Below, piece after piece: positions 53,421-61,403 of a stretch of DNA of 61,403 bases. The translations under genes and the position numbers were made by a program. The stretch's first letter is position 1; each line of letters begins with the position of its first letter. Source of the DNA: Pseudoramibacter porci. GTDB lineage: Bacteria > Bacillota > Clostridia > Eubacteriales > Eubacteriaceae. The stretch spans positions 1 through 61,403 of the forward strand of contig NZ_VUMO01000012.1 in the NCBI RefSeq assembly GCF_009696145.1, given 5' to 3'. The notes under the pieces were generated by a model. It searched no databases. It saw only the letters and a program-made list of their open reading frames with translations, and was not told the DNA's origin.

Positions 53421-53527
53421 TTCGCTCCTTTCTGCTAAGTATTATTTAAGGTTTTTTAATTTTTTTTGCTTTTTAAAATTTTTCTCTGTTTTCTTAATAA
53501 ATGTGATATTTTTGTGATCTGTAAATT

Positions 53528-53561
53528 GTATCCTTTCTAAAAAACACTAAAGAAAGGATAC
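53528..53561 (+). promoter_or_regulatory. Hairpin occluding the pilus-tip gene ribosome site
   Basis: GTATCCTTTCT at 53528-53538 is a perfect inverted copy of AGAAAGGATAC at 53551-53561, with a 12-base loop. The right arm contains the Shine-Dalgarno AAAGGA of the gene starting at 53566. In RNA the ribosome site would be paired. Confidence 0.7.
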
Positions 53562-53565
53562 AGCA

Positions 53566-55599
53566 ATGAAAAAAAGCAGGTCTCAACTCGCATACACGCC
53601 GTTTATCGTCGGGGCCGGCGCTGTTTTTTTGCTCGTTTTGACCATTCTGCTCGGTTTCATCACGCCCCGCGTCCAGGCTGCCGACAAGCAGCCTGACACC
53701 ATCGCCACCGCCGACAACCGCCAGGACGGCATCACCTTAAATCTGTTCGACTATTCCGGATACGATGGCCAGAACGACGCCAGCAAATATTATCTGGATG
53801 AATATCCCAACGAAGTTGCCCCTGGAGATCTTGGCTGCCAGCTTAAAAAAGGCGACACCTCATCCATCAATTGGCAGACCAGAGGGGCCCACAGTAAGTC
53901 CGGTATCAACTGCAACTACAATACCGGCGAATTTCGCCGTCTCTTGTTTTCTTCCAGCGGCAAAGGGGGCGACACCCTCAACAATTCTTCCGGCAATGCG
54001 CCTCGGACCGGCATTGTTCAGAGCAGCTTGGGCAGCGACGGCTACCCGGTGCTCACCAACGACGCCACGACGCTGCGCACCAATGGCGAAAGCCTCAGCT
54101 ACCTTTTCAACAACGACACCACCAATGCCAAAATCTACGGCAAAACCGTTTATCAAAACGTCACCGGTCTGATGACCAAAGATCAAAACGGCACCTATAG
54201 CTACAACAGCAATAATAACTACGCCTACTACGACCCCTCCCAGGGAAACGGCGGCAGCTTCAAGGTATACAATAGCACCTTTAAAAACGATGATGGTGCA
54301 ATAGTCGGCTTCTTCCCTTTTGACGATTACGACGCTACCAAAACCGATACTCACAACTACGCGGCAGTCGCCAATCGCTACGACCACCATTTTGGGATGA
54401 CCATGAGCGCCCAATTCTCTCTGCCCAAAGACGGAAAGCTGGACGACGGCCAGGACGCCACCTTCGACTACAGCGGCGACGACGACATGTGGCTCTTCAT
54501 CGACGACGTCCTCGTCCTCGATTTAGGCGGCATTCACAATGCGCAACACGGTCAGATTAATTTTGCTACCGGACAGGTGCAGACTAACCCGGTGAACAAG
54601 GCTTCTACCACAACCACCACGACCCTCAGCCAAATCTTCAGCGACCATTGGGAAAACAACAAACCCCACACGATTAAAATGTTTTATCTGGAACGGGGCG
54701 GCTATTTGTCCAACCTCTCCATGACGATGAACATCATCACTCGAACCGTGAGCGTCACGAAAAGGGTGGACGGCACCACTGCCGACGCTTATTCAAAACA
54801 GGACTTCCACTACAAAGCCGAAATCCAGCGGCCAAACAGCTCGACGTGGGAACCCTACACCGGGCAGAAAGTGATCGACGGGGACACCTCTGACGTCAGC
54901 GACGGCACCTTCACCTTGAAACCGAATCAGACAGCTCAGCTCATCGACGTCCAGTCCACCTGGAAATACCGCATCATCGAAACCGGCGTCAGTGGCAGCG
55001 ACTTTGACAAGGTCGCGATCAGCGGCAGCGATTCAAAGACCCAAACCCTCACCGACGGCCAAACAGCCGACGCCGCGAGCAGCGACCTCTCCGCGAGCAG
55101 CTCGACCAACGCGCTGACCTTCACCAACCACATCCGCGAGGCCACCAAACCCCTCACCGTGACAAAAGTCTGGGCGGACAACAGCAACGCCGATGGCGCC
55201 ATTTCGAGCGTCAAGTTCCAGATCATCCAAACTGCGCACCACGCCGACGGCACCACCTCGGACACCGTCTGGCAAGACGCCGACGGCAAGGCAGTTTTCA
55301 CCGCTGAGGCTTCTAATAACTGGCAGCACACCTTCTCCAATATGCTGGTGCGCAGCGGCAGCACGACGTACACTTATCAAGTAAAGGAAGTGGATGCGCC
55401 AGCCGGCTATATCGCCAGCTACACCAATAACAACAGCGGCAGCAGCCTGGCCGTGACCATTACCAACAAAAAAACTCACGCGCTGCCAAAAACCGGCGGC
55501 TCCGGCATTGACAAATGGCTCCTCGCCGGCGGTCTTCTGATGCTCATCGCCTTCGGATGGGCCGCAGCGCGAAAACAACTGTATCAAAATCATTCTTGA
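53566..55599 (+). CDS. LPxTG fibro-slime/Cna-B protein, likely pilus tip adhesin
   Basis: 677 residues. A signal helix at 13-33 (FIVGAGAVFLLVLTILLGFI) is cut near RVQAAD. Residues about 230-390 resemble a fibro-slime/PA14-like domain with FDYSGDDDMWLFIDDVLVLD and a following GGIHNAQHG. A Cna-B-like module (KPLTVTKVWADNSN) ends in VKEVDAPAGYIAS. The sorting signal LPKTGG at about 640 is followed by a hydrophobic helix and a basic tail. Being largest and first in the operon fits a tip adhesin made by the sortase downstream. Confidence 0.85.
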   Translation: MKKSRSQLAYTPFIVGAGAVFLLVLTILLGFITPRVQAADKQPDTIATADNRQDGITLNLFDYSGYDGQNDASKYYLDEYPNEVAPGDLGCQLKKGDTSSINWQTRGAHSKSGINCNYNTGEFRRLLFSSSGKGGDTLNNSSGNAPRTGIVQSSLGSDGYPVLTNDATTLRTNGESLSYLFNNDTTNAKIYGKTVYQNVTGLMTKDQNGTYSYNSNNNYAYYDPSQGNGGSFKVYNSTFKNDDGAIVGFFPFDDYDATKTDTHNYAAVANRYDHHFGMTMSAQFSLPKDGKLDDGQDATFDYSGDDDMWLFIDDVLVLDLGGIHNAQHGQINFATGQVQTNPVNKASTTTTTTLSQIFSDHWENNKPHTIKMFYLERGGYLSNLSMTMNIITRTVSVTKRVDGTTADAYSKQDFHYKAEIQRPNSSTWEPYTGQKVIDGDTSDVSDGTFTLKPNQTAQLIDVQSTWKYRIIETGVSGSDFDKVAISGSDSKTQTLTDGQTADAASSDLSASSSTNALTFTNHIREATKPLTVTKVWADNSNADGAISSVKFQIIQTAHHADGTTSDTVWQDADGKAVFTAEASNNWQHTFSNMLVRSGSTTYTYQVKEVDAPAGYIASYTNNNSGSSLAVTITNKKTHALPKTGGSGIDKWLLAGGLLMLIAFGWAAARKQLYQNHS

Positions 55600-55669
55600 T
55601 CCTGACCATTTAGATCGTGCAACACGAAATGAATCCCCTCTAAATCCATAAACACAAAGGAGAAAAACC

Positions 55670-57169
55670 ATGCAAAAAACCATTCGCAAATCAAGTATCG
55701 TCCTGTTCGCGATTTTATTCGCAGCACTGATGGCCTTTGCGGCCCTTCCTGTTCATGCGCTCAGTTTCGACCAGACGCTGACCATTCAAGGTGTAGAATC
55801 TGGCAATACCGTCACCGGTTATCAAATCGTTAAAGACGACGGCTCCGGCAACTGGGTCGTCGCCAACAGCAACATCAGCATTAAAAACCCGGAACAACCA
55901 ACGGCGGCAGAAATCAACAAAATCGCTGGTCAGGTCAAAGGTCTGAACTTACAAACTGTCGACTTTAAGGAATCTAATGGCGACTACACCGCCACCGCGC
56001 CGGCCGCCGGTTCTTACCTCGTGCTGGTCACCAACGGCGCCAACGCCACCTACGTCTACAGCCCGATGCTCGTCAGCGCGGACTACGACGGCGCCAACGG
56101 CACCAAAACTTTGGACAAAACCACGGCTGACGCCAAAAAGACCCAGCCCGGCGTCGAAAAATTCATTACCAAAAAAAATGGCGCCGCACCATCTAACGCT
56201 AAAGGGGTTACCCTGGCGCCTGGAGATAAAGTGAGTTTTGAAATCACCCCGACCATTCCAAACTACGGCGCCGAATACACCAACGCGACCTACACCGTCG
56301 CCGATACGCTGACGAACATGACCCTCTCCGGTGACATTACCGTCACCGGCGCAACCGATAAAGATTACACCGTTACACAGACGGACAAATCTTTCACCAT
56401 CGAATTCAAACAGGATTTCCTGACCAGCGGCAGCGCAAAAAACGTGAGCATCACTTACGACGCAATTCTGGATACCGCCGCACAAAGCGGTTTTGCCGAC
56501 AACCCCAATAAAGTCAAAGTCACCTATTCCAACAACCCGAACACCTCGGACAACACCAAGACCGTTGAAAAACAAACCCATCAATACACCTTTGACATCG
56601 ACGGCGACATCAACGGCGAAAACTCCGAACAGACCAAGGATATCGTCAAAGTCGGCGTCGATCAGAAGGGTGATCTCATCACGACTACCACATACGGCGA
56701 CATGACCACAGACAAGAATCCGCTCCAGGGCGCAGAATTCACCCTGACCAGCCAAGATGGCAAGGTCACTAAAACCGTCACCACGGACGACAATGGCCTG
56801 ATGAAAATTTCCGGTCTGGACGCCGGCAGCTACATTTTAAAAGAAACAAAGGCGCCGGCCGGCTACAAGCTCGACACCACGGAAATCCCTGTCACAATCA
56901 GCGCGACTTTAAATGATGACGGCACTCTGAAAGAATACGAGATCAACATCAACGGGACAAACACCAATACCTACACCGCGACTTACACCAATGGTACAAA
57001 AACCGTCGCAGCGGCTAACGCCAACAAAACGTCTCTGTTCAACGATGCGAAATCCAACGGACTGCCCGCAACCGGCGGCGCCGGGATCTTCTTCTACCTC
57101 ATCGTCGGCGGCGCACTCGTAGCCCTCGCTGTGGTGCTCTACACCAAAAACCGTAAAAACCAGGCATAA
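55670..57169 (+). CDS. LPxTG major pilin (SpaA/FimA-like backbone)
   Basis: 499 residues. Signal peptide 1-31, with cleavage near PVHALS. N-terminal pilin domain to about 170, a middle domain with AEYTNATYTVADTLTNMTL, and a C-terminal Cna-B module with E-box DAGSYILKETKAPAGYKLD. Sorting signal LPATGG at about 465. Size and domain order fit the repeated backbone subunit of sortase pili. I find no VYPK motif in it; a candidate linking Lys lies in TQPGVEKFITKK. Confidence 0.85.
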   Translation: MQKTIRKSSIVLFAILFAALMAFAALPVHALSFDQTLTIQGVESGNTVTGYQIVKDDGSGNWVVANSNISIKNPEQPTAAEINKIAGQVKGLNLQTVDFKESNGDYTATAPAAGSYLVLVTNGANATYVYSPMLVSADYDGANGTKTLDKTTADAKKTQPGVEKFITKKNGAAPSNAKGVTLAPGDKVSFEITPTIPNYGAEYTNATYTVADTLTNMTLSGDITVTGATDKDYTVTQTDKSFTIEFKQDFLTSGSAKNVSITYDAILDTAAQSGFADNPNKVKVTYSNNPNTSDNTKTVEKQTHQYTFDIDGDINGENSEQTKDIVKVGVDQKGDLITTTTYGDMTTDKNPLQGAEFTLTSQDGKVTKTVTTDDNGLMKISGLDAGSYILKETKAPAGYKLDTTEIPVTISATLNDDGTLKEYEININGTNTNTYTATYTNGTKTVAAANANKTSLFNDAKSNGLPATGGAGIFFYLIVGGALVALAVVLYTKNRKNQA

Positions 57170-57190
57170 GCTGACGTGAAATTATCCTGC

Positions 57191-57215
57191 AGAGCGGGTT
57201 TACACCCGCTCTTTT
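57191..57215 (+). terminator. Attenuating terminator after the major pilin
   Basis: AGAGCGGGT at 57191-57199 pairs with ACCCGCTCT at 57204-57212, followed by a short T run. It would limit expression of the minor pilin and sortase relative to the backbone. Confidence 0.65.
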
Positions 57216-57243
57216 GTCATCACATGTTCTTAAGGAAATGCTT

Positions 57244-57969
57244 ATGAAATTCAGAAGTCATTTAAATAAAAGGCGCTTCCTGACCGCGCTGCTGGCCGCT
57301 GTGGCTGCCCTATGCCTGGCCGCCTTTCCGGTTCACGCCGCTGTCAACAACGTGCCGCCTTTGAGCGGCCAGAAGGCCAGCCTTGAACTGCGCTTCATTT
57401 TCAACGATAATAAGACTCAAAAGGCGATCTCTGGCGCCGAATTCACCCTTTACCGCGTAGCGGATCTCAGCGTTTCGGGTAACACGGCGGTTTTCACACC
57501 GCTGACACCCTTTCAGGCACACCCAGTCGATTACGACCACCTGTCCGCCTCAGCATCAGAAAAGACCGCAGCCGCTTTTGCAAAACTCACCGCGAAAGCC
57601 CATCCAGCAGCCAACGCCACGACGGATTCGAACGGCACGGCCCGTTTTTCATCCCTGCCCTACGGGATGTACCTCGTGGTGCAAACCGGCACTTCGGGAC
57701 AGGCGGCGGCTTACGACAAGGTCGAGCCCTTCCTTGCCATGGTGCCAGAAGGGGTCGATCAAGGCAATGGCCATTCCCTCTGGGATTATTATGCGGTTAT
57801 CTATCCCAAAACCACAGTAAAGGCGAGACCCACGCCCAGTACGCCGGGCCAACCGAAATCACATCGGGTGAAAACCGGCGATACCACCTCGTTGTTTGAA
57901 CGCGTCGGCGCAATCCTCATCGCCTCTGCGGCGCTGATTGTCCTCGCCCGTCGACTAAAATCTGAATAA
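57244..57969 (+). CDS. Small pilin with YPK motif and VKTGD anchor, likely basal subunit
   Basis: 241 residues from MKFRSHLNKRRFL (AAGGA seven bases before the ATG). Signal peptide ends near PVHAAV. One beta-rich pilin D1-like domain follows (ISGAEFTLYRVADLSVSG, YGMYLVVQTG). Next comes YAVIYPKT, which looks like the pilin motif that accepts the sortase linkage, then a Pro-rich spacer. The sorting signal is VKTGD at about 209. It would end the pilus and attach it to the wall. Confidence 0.78.
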   Translation: MKFRSHLNKRRFLTALLAAVAALCLAAFPVHAAVNNVPPLSGQKASLELRFIFNDNKTQKAISGAEFTLYRVADLSVSGNTAVFTPLTPFQAHPVDYDHLSASASEKTAAAFAKLTAKAHPAANATTDSNGTARFSSLPYGMYLVVQTGTSGQAAAYDKVEPFLAMVPEGVDQGNGHSLWDYYAVIYPKTTVKARPTPSTPGQPKSHRVKTGDTTSLFERVGAILIASAALIVLARRLKSE

Positions 57970-57992
57970 AAGCCGGACTTCCGGCTTTTTTT
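57969..57992 (+). terminator. Terminator between the small pilin and the sortase
   Basis: AAAGCCGG at 57969-57976 pairs with CCGGCTTT at 57981-57988 around ACTT, with seven T at 57986-57992. Strong enough to reduce transcription into the sortase gene. Confidence 0.75.
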
Positions 57993-58037
57993 GTATGGAC
58001 TGATCTTATTGATATGATTCCAAAGCGAAAGGGGCCT

Positions 58038-58889
58038 ATGACTTCCCAAACCCAATCTAAAAAACCATCTTCTAAAAAAAACAAGGCCGTCAACCTGCTG
58101 ATTCTGATCATCTTTGTGGCCGGCCTCAGCATTTTCATTTACCCGATGGTCAGCAACGCCATCAACCGGCACCAGAACGCCGTCGCCATTGCAGACTACC
58201 AGGACAAGGTCAACAAGCTCTCCAAGGCTAAACGTCAGAAAATCCTCGACGAAGCGCAAGCTTACAACGCCCAGCACACCGTCAACAGCATCGAAGGCGA
58301 CGTCTTCGACAAAAACGACCATTACGTGCTGCACCATCCCTACGACACCTTGCTCAATCCCGCCGGGGACGAGATCATGGGCTACCTGCGCATTCCGAAA
58401 ATTCACCTGCGCCTCACCGTCTACCACGGCACCAGCGACAAGGTGCTGAAAAAGGGCGTCGGCCACGTCCAGGGCACGAGCCTGCCCGTCGGCGGCCCCT
58501 CGACCCACGCCGTGCTCGCTGCTCACCGTGGCCTGCCCTCGGCCAAACTCTTCACCGATCTGGACAAAATAAAGAAAGGCGACCGTTTTTACATCACCGT
58601 CGTCGGGAAAACCCTCGCTTACCAGGTCGATCAAATCAAAGTGGTGAAGCCCGATCGGGTCTCAGCTCTGGATATTGTGCCCGGCATGGATCTCGTAACA
58701 CTGCTCACCTGCACCCCCTACGGGGTGAATACCCACCGTCTCCTCGTCCGAGGGCACCGCATTCCCTACATCCCGATTCAAGACGGCTTCGACTGGGACC
58801 GCTGGTGGCCGCTGTTCATGGCCGCCGCTTTGGCCGTGCTCACTGCAATTCTGATTTACCGGACCGTCAAAAAAAGTAAAAAGAACTGA
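58038..58889 (+). CDS. Class C (pilus-type) sortase
   Basis: 283 residues from the ATG at 58038 (AAAGGGG upstream); an ATG eight codons earlier lacks a ribosome site. Membrane helix at about 20-42, core with GYLRIPKIHLRLTVYHG, catalytic His in HAVLAAHRGLPSAK and the Cys and Arg in TLLTCTPYGVNTHRLLVRGH, and a second C-terminal membrane helix. The C-terminal helix and position mark class C enzymes, which polymerise pilins. Confidence 0.92.
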   Translation: MTSQTQSKKPSSKKNKAVNLLILIIFVAGLSIFIYPMVSNAINRHQNAVAIADYQDKVNKLSKAKRQKILDEAQAYNAQHTVNSIEGDVFDKNDHYVLHHPYDTLLNPAGDEIMGYLRIPKIHLRLTVYHGTSDKVLKKGVGHVQGTSLPVGGPSTHAVLAAHRGLPSAKLFTDLDKIKKGDRFYITVVGKTLAYQVDQIKVVKPDRVSALDIVPGMDLVTLLTCTPYGVNTHRLLVRGHRIPYIPIQDGFDWDRWWPLFMAAALAVLTAILIYRTVKKSKKN

Positions 58890-58901
58890 AATCGAGCAAA
58901 G

Positions 58902-58941
58902 AAAAAAGACTTGTGCTATCAAAAAAGCATAAGTCTTTTTT
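58902..58941. terminator. Bidirectional terminator between sortase and nitrilase-family genes
   Basis: The arm at 58902-58916 (AAAAAAGACTTGTGC) pairs with the arm at 58927-58941 (GCATAAGTCTTTTTT). A and T runs on both sides let it end transcripts from both strands. Confidence 0.8.
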
Positions 58942-58944
58942 CAT

Positions 58945-59742
58945 TTACACATACCACTCCGGCCGCCTCAGTCCCGTGTAAGGCTTCGCCCGGCGCCGGT
59001 TCGCGGCATGACCCAGATCAACCTCCGCGTAAAGCATCGTCTCGCTGTCATCCGCCAGTGCCAGCGTTTCGCCGTCGGGGCCGACAACGAGAGAACGTCC
59101 GGAAAAAGTCATATCATCCTCAGTGCCGACCCGGTTGCCCATCGCCGCGTAGACGCTGTTTTGAAAGGCCTGAACTTTGATCTCCCACTGGAAAAGCGCA
59201 TCAGGTTCGTCGATATTGTTCGCGGTCGGAATCAAAATCAGCTCGGCACCTTTCAGCGCCTCGGTGCGGATACTTTCGGGATAATGCCGGTCAAAACAGA
59301 CGACAATGCCAATTTTTCCGATTTTCGTGTCAAATACCTTGAACCCGTCGTCTGCCGGCGTGTAATAATCCTGCTCGTAAAATCCCGGACACTGGGCGAT
59401 ATGTACCATCTTCTGCATGCCGAGAACAGCGCCAGTATCGTCGAGCAAAAAGCTGGTGTCATAGGCCTTCCCGTCGAAAGCCATATAAAAATTGGGCGAG
59501 GCGAAAATATGATGCGCCGCACACGCCGCCTGTACTGCTTTGAGCTGCGGGCTGTCCATCGTCATCCGATACTGGGAAGCGTCCTGCTCCGGGTGCTTCG
59601 GGAAAAAGGGACTGAGCTGAATTTCCGGAAAGAGAATTAAATCGGCGTCATGGGCTGCCGCTGCCTCGATCTTTGCCAAAGTCTTGTTCAAATTCGCTGC
59701 CATGTCCTCGGACATGCACATCTGCGCGATCGCTATTTTCAT
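58945..59742 (-). CDS. Carbon-nitrogen hydrolase (nitrilase superfamily, N-carbamoylputrescine amidase-like)
   Basis: 265 residues. The Glu-Lys-Cys triad is visible: ADLILFPEIQLS (Glu), GMQKMVHIA (Lys) and GIVVCFDRHYPES (Cys). The region GNRVGTEDDMTFSGRSLVVG is also family-like. Members cleave C-N bonds in amides or carbamoyl compounds; polyamine synthesis is one option, but the substrate cannot be fixed. It stands alone. Confidence 0.87.
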   Translation of the reverse strand: MKIAIAQMCMSEDMAANLNKTLAKIEAAAAHDADLILFPEIQLSPFFPKHPEQDASQYRMTMDSPQLKAVQAACAAHHIFASPNFYMAFDGKAYDTSFLLDDTGAVLGMQKMVHIAQCPGFYEQDYYTPADDGFKVFDTKIGKIGIVVCFDRHYPESIRTEALKGAELILIPTANNIDEPDALFQWEIKVQAFQNSVYAAMGNRVGTEDDMTFSGRSLVVGPDGETLALADDSETMLYAEVDLGHAANRRRAKPYTGLRRPEWYV

Positions 59743-59790
59743 AAAGCCTCCGCTTCGTTTCGTTTTCCCTTATCATAACACAAGGAAAAA

Positions 59791-59895
59791 TTGCGCGACA
59801 ACCATGATCGCTTAAGAAAACACGGCAGAGACAAAACGCTCCCACTGGATAAAATCGAGAAAATTTTGGAAGAAGTTGATAAAAAACAAGGGTAA
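59791..59895 (+). other. Possible micro-ORF or gene remnant
   Basis: A TTG-started frame of 34 codons with AAGGA upstream encodes a charged peptide ending KIEKILEEVDKKQG. The frame stays open upstream for a few codons. It could be the tail of a lost gene or a small protein; I recognise no family. Confidence 0.25.
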
Positions 59896-59924
59896 AAAAC
59901 TAAATTCTACAGTTACTTGTCTGT

Positions 59925-59960
59925 ATCGTTCACGAAAGAAACGATTACAACTGCTATAAT
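59925..59960 (+). promoter_or_regulatory. Promoter and inverted repeat before the alcohol dehydrogenase
   Basis: A perfect -10 TATAAT at 59955-59960 lies about 66 bases before the ATG. Upstream, ATCGTT (59925-59930) and AACGAT (59940-59945) form an inverted repeat over the -35 area, which lacks a good -35. A repressor or activator site is likely. Confidence 0.45.
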
Positions 59961-60026
59961 AAGAGAAATTAGATTTGTAATCCTTTAACCATGCTTAATA
60001 CGGATTACAAAAGGAGGGTAAATATT

Positions 60027-61175
60027 ATGGCAAATCGTTTTATTTTAAATGGCGCTTCCTATCACGGACACGGCGCAATCGAAGTAATTCCAGATCTCGT
60101 AAAGAGCTATGGCTGGCAGAAAATTTTTGTGACCTCTGACCCGGATCTCGTTAAATTCGGCGTCACCGCAAAGGTCACTGATTTACTGGACAAAGCGGGT
60201 ATCGCCTACACGGTTTACTCCGGGATCAAACCGAACCCGACCATTCAAAACGTTCAGGATGGGGTCGCGGCATTCCGCGAAGCTGAAGCGGATTCCATCA
60301 TCGCCATCGGCGGCGGCTCCTCAATGGACACTGCAAAGGCGATCGGGATCATCATCAACAACCCGGAACACGAAGATGTCCGTTCCCTCGAAGGGGAAGT
60401 GCCGATGAAAAAGCACGCGGTGCCTACGATCGCTGTCCCGACAACAGCCGGCACCGCCGCTGAAGTCACCATCAACTACGTCATCACCGATGTCGAAAAA
60501 GAAAGAAAATTTGTTTGCGTCGGCCCGGATGATATTCCAGAAACTGCCATTATCGACCCGGACATGATGGCTTCAATGCCGAAAGGCTTGACAGCTTCAA
60601 CCGGTATGGACGCCCTGACCCACGCCATTGAAGGCTACACCACAAAGGGTGCTTGGGAATTATCTGACATGTTCCATCTGGAAGCCATTAAGCTGATCGC
60701 AAAGAACCTGCGCGGTGCTGTCAACAACACACCAGAAGGCCGCGAAGGCATGGCTCTTGGGCAATACGTCGCCGGGATGGGCTTCTCTAACGTTGGCCTC
60801 GGTATTGACCACGCCATGGCCCACACCCTGTCCGCACACTACGATATGCCACACGGGGTCGCCTGCGCGATGCTGTTGCCGATTGCGATGGAATTCAACC
60901 GCGATTATGTCGGCGACCGTCTCCGCGACGTTGGACGCGCCATGGGCGTCGAAGGCATCGATGACATGGATGCCGAAGCTGCAAAAGATGCTGCTATCGC
61001 CGCCGTTAAACAGCTCGGCGAAGACGTCGGCATTCCAAAAACAACGGATAAAATCCGCGAAGAAGATCTCGATCAGATCGCCGCAGACGCGCTGAAAGAC
61101 GCCTGCTATCCAGGCAATCCGCGCGAAGCCACACCGGAACAAGTTAAAGATATGTTCCGCATGCTCATGGCTTAA
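60027..61175 (+). CDS. Iron-containing alcohol dehydrogenase
   Basis: 382 residues from MANRFILNGASYHG, ten bases after AAGGAGGG; an ATG 36 bases upstream is less likely. NAD-binding motif IIAIGGGSSMDTAKAIGI, metal-site motif GIDHAMAHTLSAHYDMPHG. The FucO/DhaT-type group reduces lactaldehyde, propionaldehyde or 3-hydroxypropionaldehyde. The BMC operon lacks a pduQ, and this could supply that activity, but it is 35 kb away and has no encapsulation peptide. The link is inference. Confidence 0.9.
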   Translation: MANRFILNGASYHGHGAIEVIPDLVKSYGWQKIFVTSDPDLVKFGVTAKVTDLLDKAGIAYTVYSGIKPNPTIQNVQDGVAAFREAEADSIIAIGGGSSMDTAKAIGIIINNPEHEDVRSLEGEVPMKKHAVPTIAVPTTAGTAAEVTINYVITDVEKERKFVCVGPDDIPETAIIDPDMMASMPKGLTASTGMDALTHAIEGYTTKGAWELSDMFHLEAIKLIAKNLRGAVNNTPEGREGMALGQYVAGMGFSNVGLGIDHAMAHTLSAHYDMPHGVACAMLLPIAMEFNRDYVGDRLRDVGRAMGVEGIDDMDAEAAKDAAIAAVKQLGEDVGIPKTTDKIREEDLDQIAADALKDACYPGNPREATPEQVKDMFRMLMA

Positions 61176-61210
61176 GCCATTCATTGTTGTCTCTATTTAT
61201 TACTCATTAA

Positions 61211-61250
61211 AAAACAAGGTATTCAGGTGTCATCCTGAATACCTTGTTTT
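61211..61250 (+). terminator. Strong terminator of the alcohol dehydrogenase gene
   Basis: A perfect 17-base-pair stem (61211-61227 with 61234-61250) with CCTGAAT inside and a T run at its end. Confidence 0.9.
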
Positions 61251-61288
61251 ATTATTGATGTTTTGGATAATAACGAGCAATAAAAAAA

Positions 61289-61403
61289 GGCCTCGCAACG
61301 ATCTATCCTCCCAGGCAGCTGCCCGCCAAGTACTTTCGACGTAAGAGAGCTTAACTTCTGTGTTCGGGATGGGAACAGGTGTGTCCTCTCTGCTATAGTC
61401 ACG
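61289..61403 (-). rRNA. rrf: 5S ribosomal RNA, 5' end missing
   Basis: On the minus strand the sequence reads AGAGAGGACACACCTGTTCC and then GAACACAGAAGTTAAGCTCT, the conserved core of bacterial 5S rRNA, with CTTGGCGGG later. The first bases lie beyond the window edge. The 3' end near 61289 is followed by a T run, consistent with a terminator of a ribosomal RNA operon that runs into the window from the right. Confidence 0.92.

Noticed and set aside
55949-56755. 268-residue minus-strand ORF opposite the major pilin
   Set aside because: Gly/Val-rich antisense reading of Ala/Thr-rich pilin codons, no start signal, no motif.

Overview
The window looks like the chromosome of an anaerobic Clostridia-type Firmicute. 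Evidence: strong AGGAGG ribosome sites, SpaA/Cna-B surface proteins with LPxTG-type signals, a class C sortase, a comG operon, glycyl-radical and 4Fe-4S enzymes, and a Firmicute-like 5S rRNA at the right edge. A member of the Eubacteriaceae (Eubacterium/Pseudoramibacter type) is my inference; it cannot be proved from this window.

Layout. 1-4.2 kb: a PIN/AbrB toxin-antitoxin pair and small redox or phosphatase genes. 4.3-8.3 kb: a giant Cna-B surface protein, then an AT-rich gap with a decayed gene end. 8.9-10.6 kb: cupin, an Ala/Glu/Lys repeat protein and a ParA ATPase, forming one operon. 10.7-24.5 kb: a full propanediol-type bacterial microcompartment (BMC) operon in the order pduA-B-C-D-E-G-H, BMC-H, pduL-like, eutJ, flavoprotein, pduN-O-P-S-T. 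24.8-33.5 kb: metK, an AraC-type response regulator, a PocR/LytS-type sensor, a second CoA-acylating aldehyde dehydrogenase, a small ORF, a glycyl-radical activase and a glycyl-radical diol/glycerol dehydratase. 33.7-40.1 kb: glmS and a seven-gene comG operon. 40.5-51.2 kb: a complete type I-E CRISPR-Cas system with a Cas2-DnaQ fusion and a 23-repeat array. 51.2-58.9 kb: a YdcF protein, a SARP-like regulator, and a sortase-assembled pilus operon. 58.9-61.4 kb: a nitrilase-family amidase, an iron alcohol dehydrogenase and part of a 5S rRNA on the minus strand.

How it fits together. From 33.5 down to 8.9 kb everything runs on the minus strand and appears to serve one diol-degrading organelle. 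A B12-dependent dehydratase (PduCDE with PduGH, PduO, PduS) and a B12-independent glycyl-radical dehydratase lie together, but only one set of shell genes is present. The glycyl-radical enzyme carries an extra stretch of about 80 residues holding an encapsulation-peptide-like helix, which would let it enter the same shell. metK is translationally coupled to the response regulator and could supply the S-adenosylmethionine that the activase consumes. The PduL homologue has lost most of its zinc-binding histidines, no propionate kinase is present, and PduT has Ser where the Fe-S ligand Cys108 is expected. The ParA plus repeat-protein pair just past the shell operon is a candidate organelle-positioning system.
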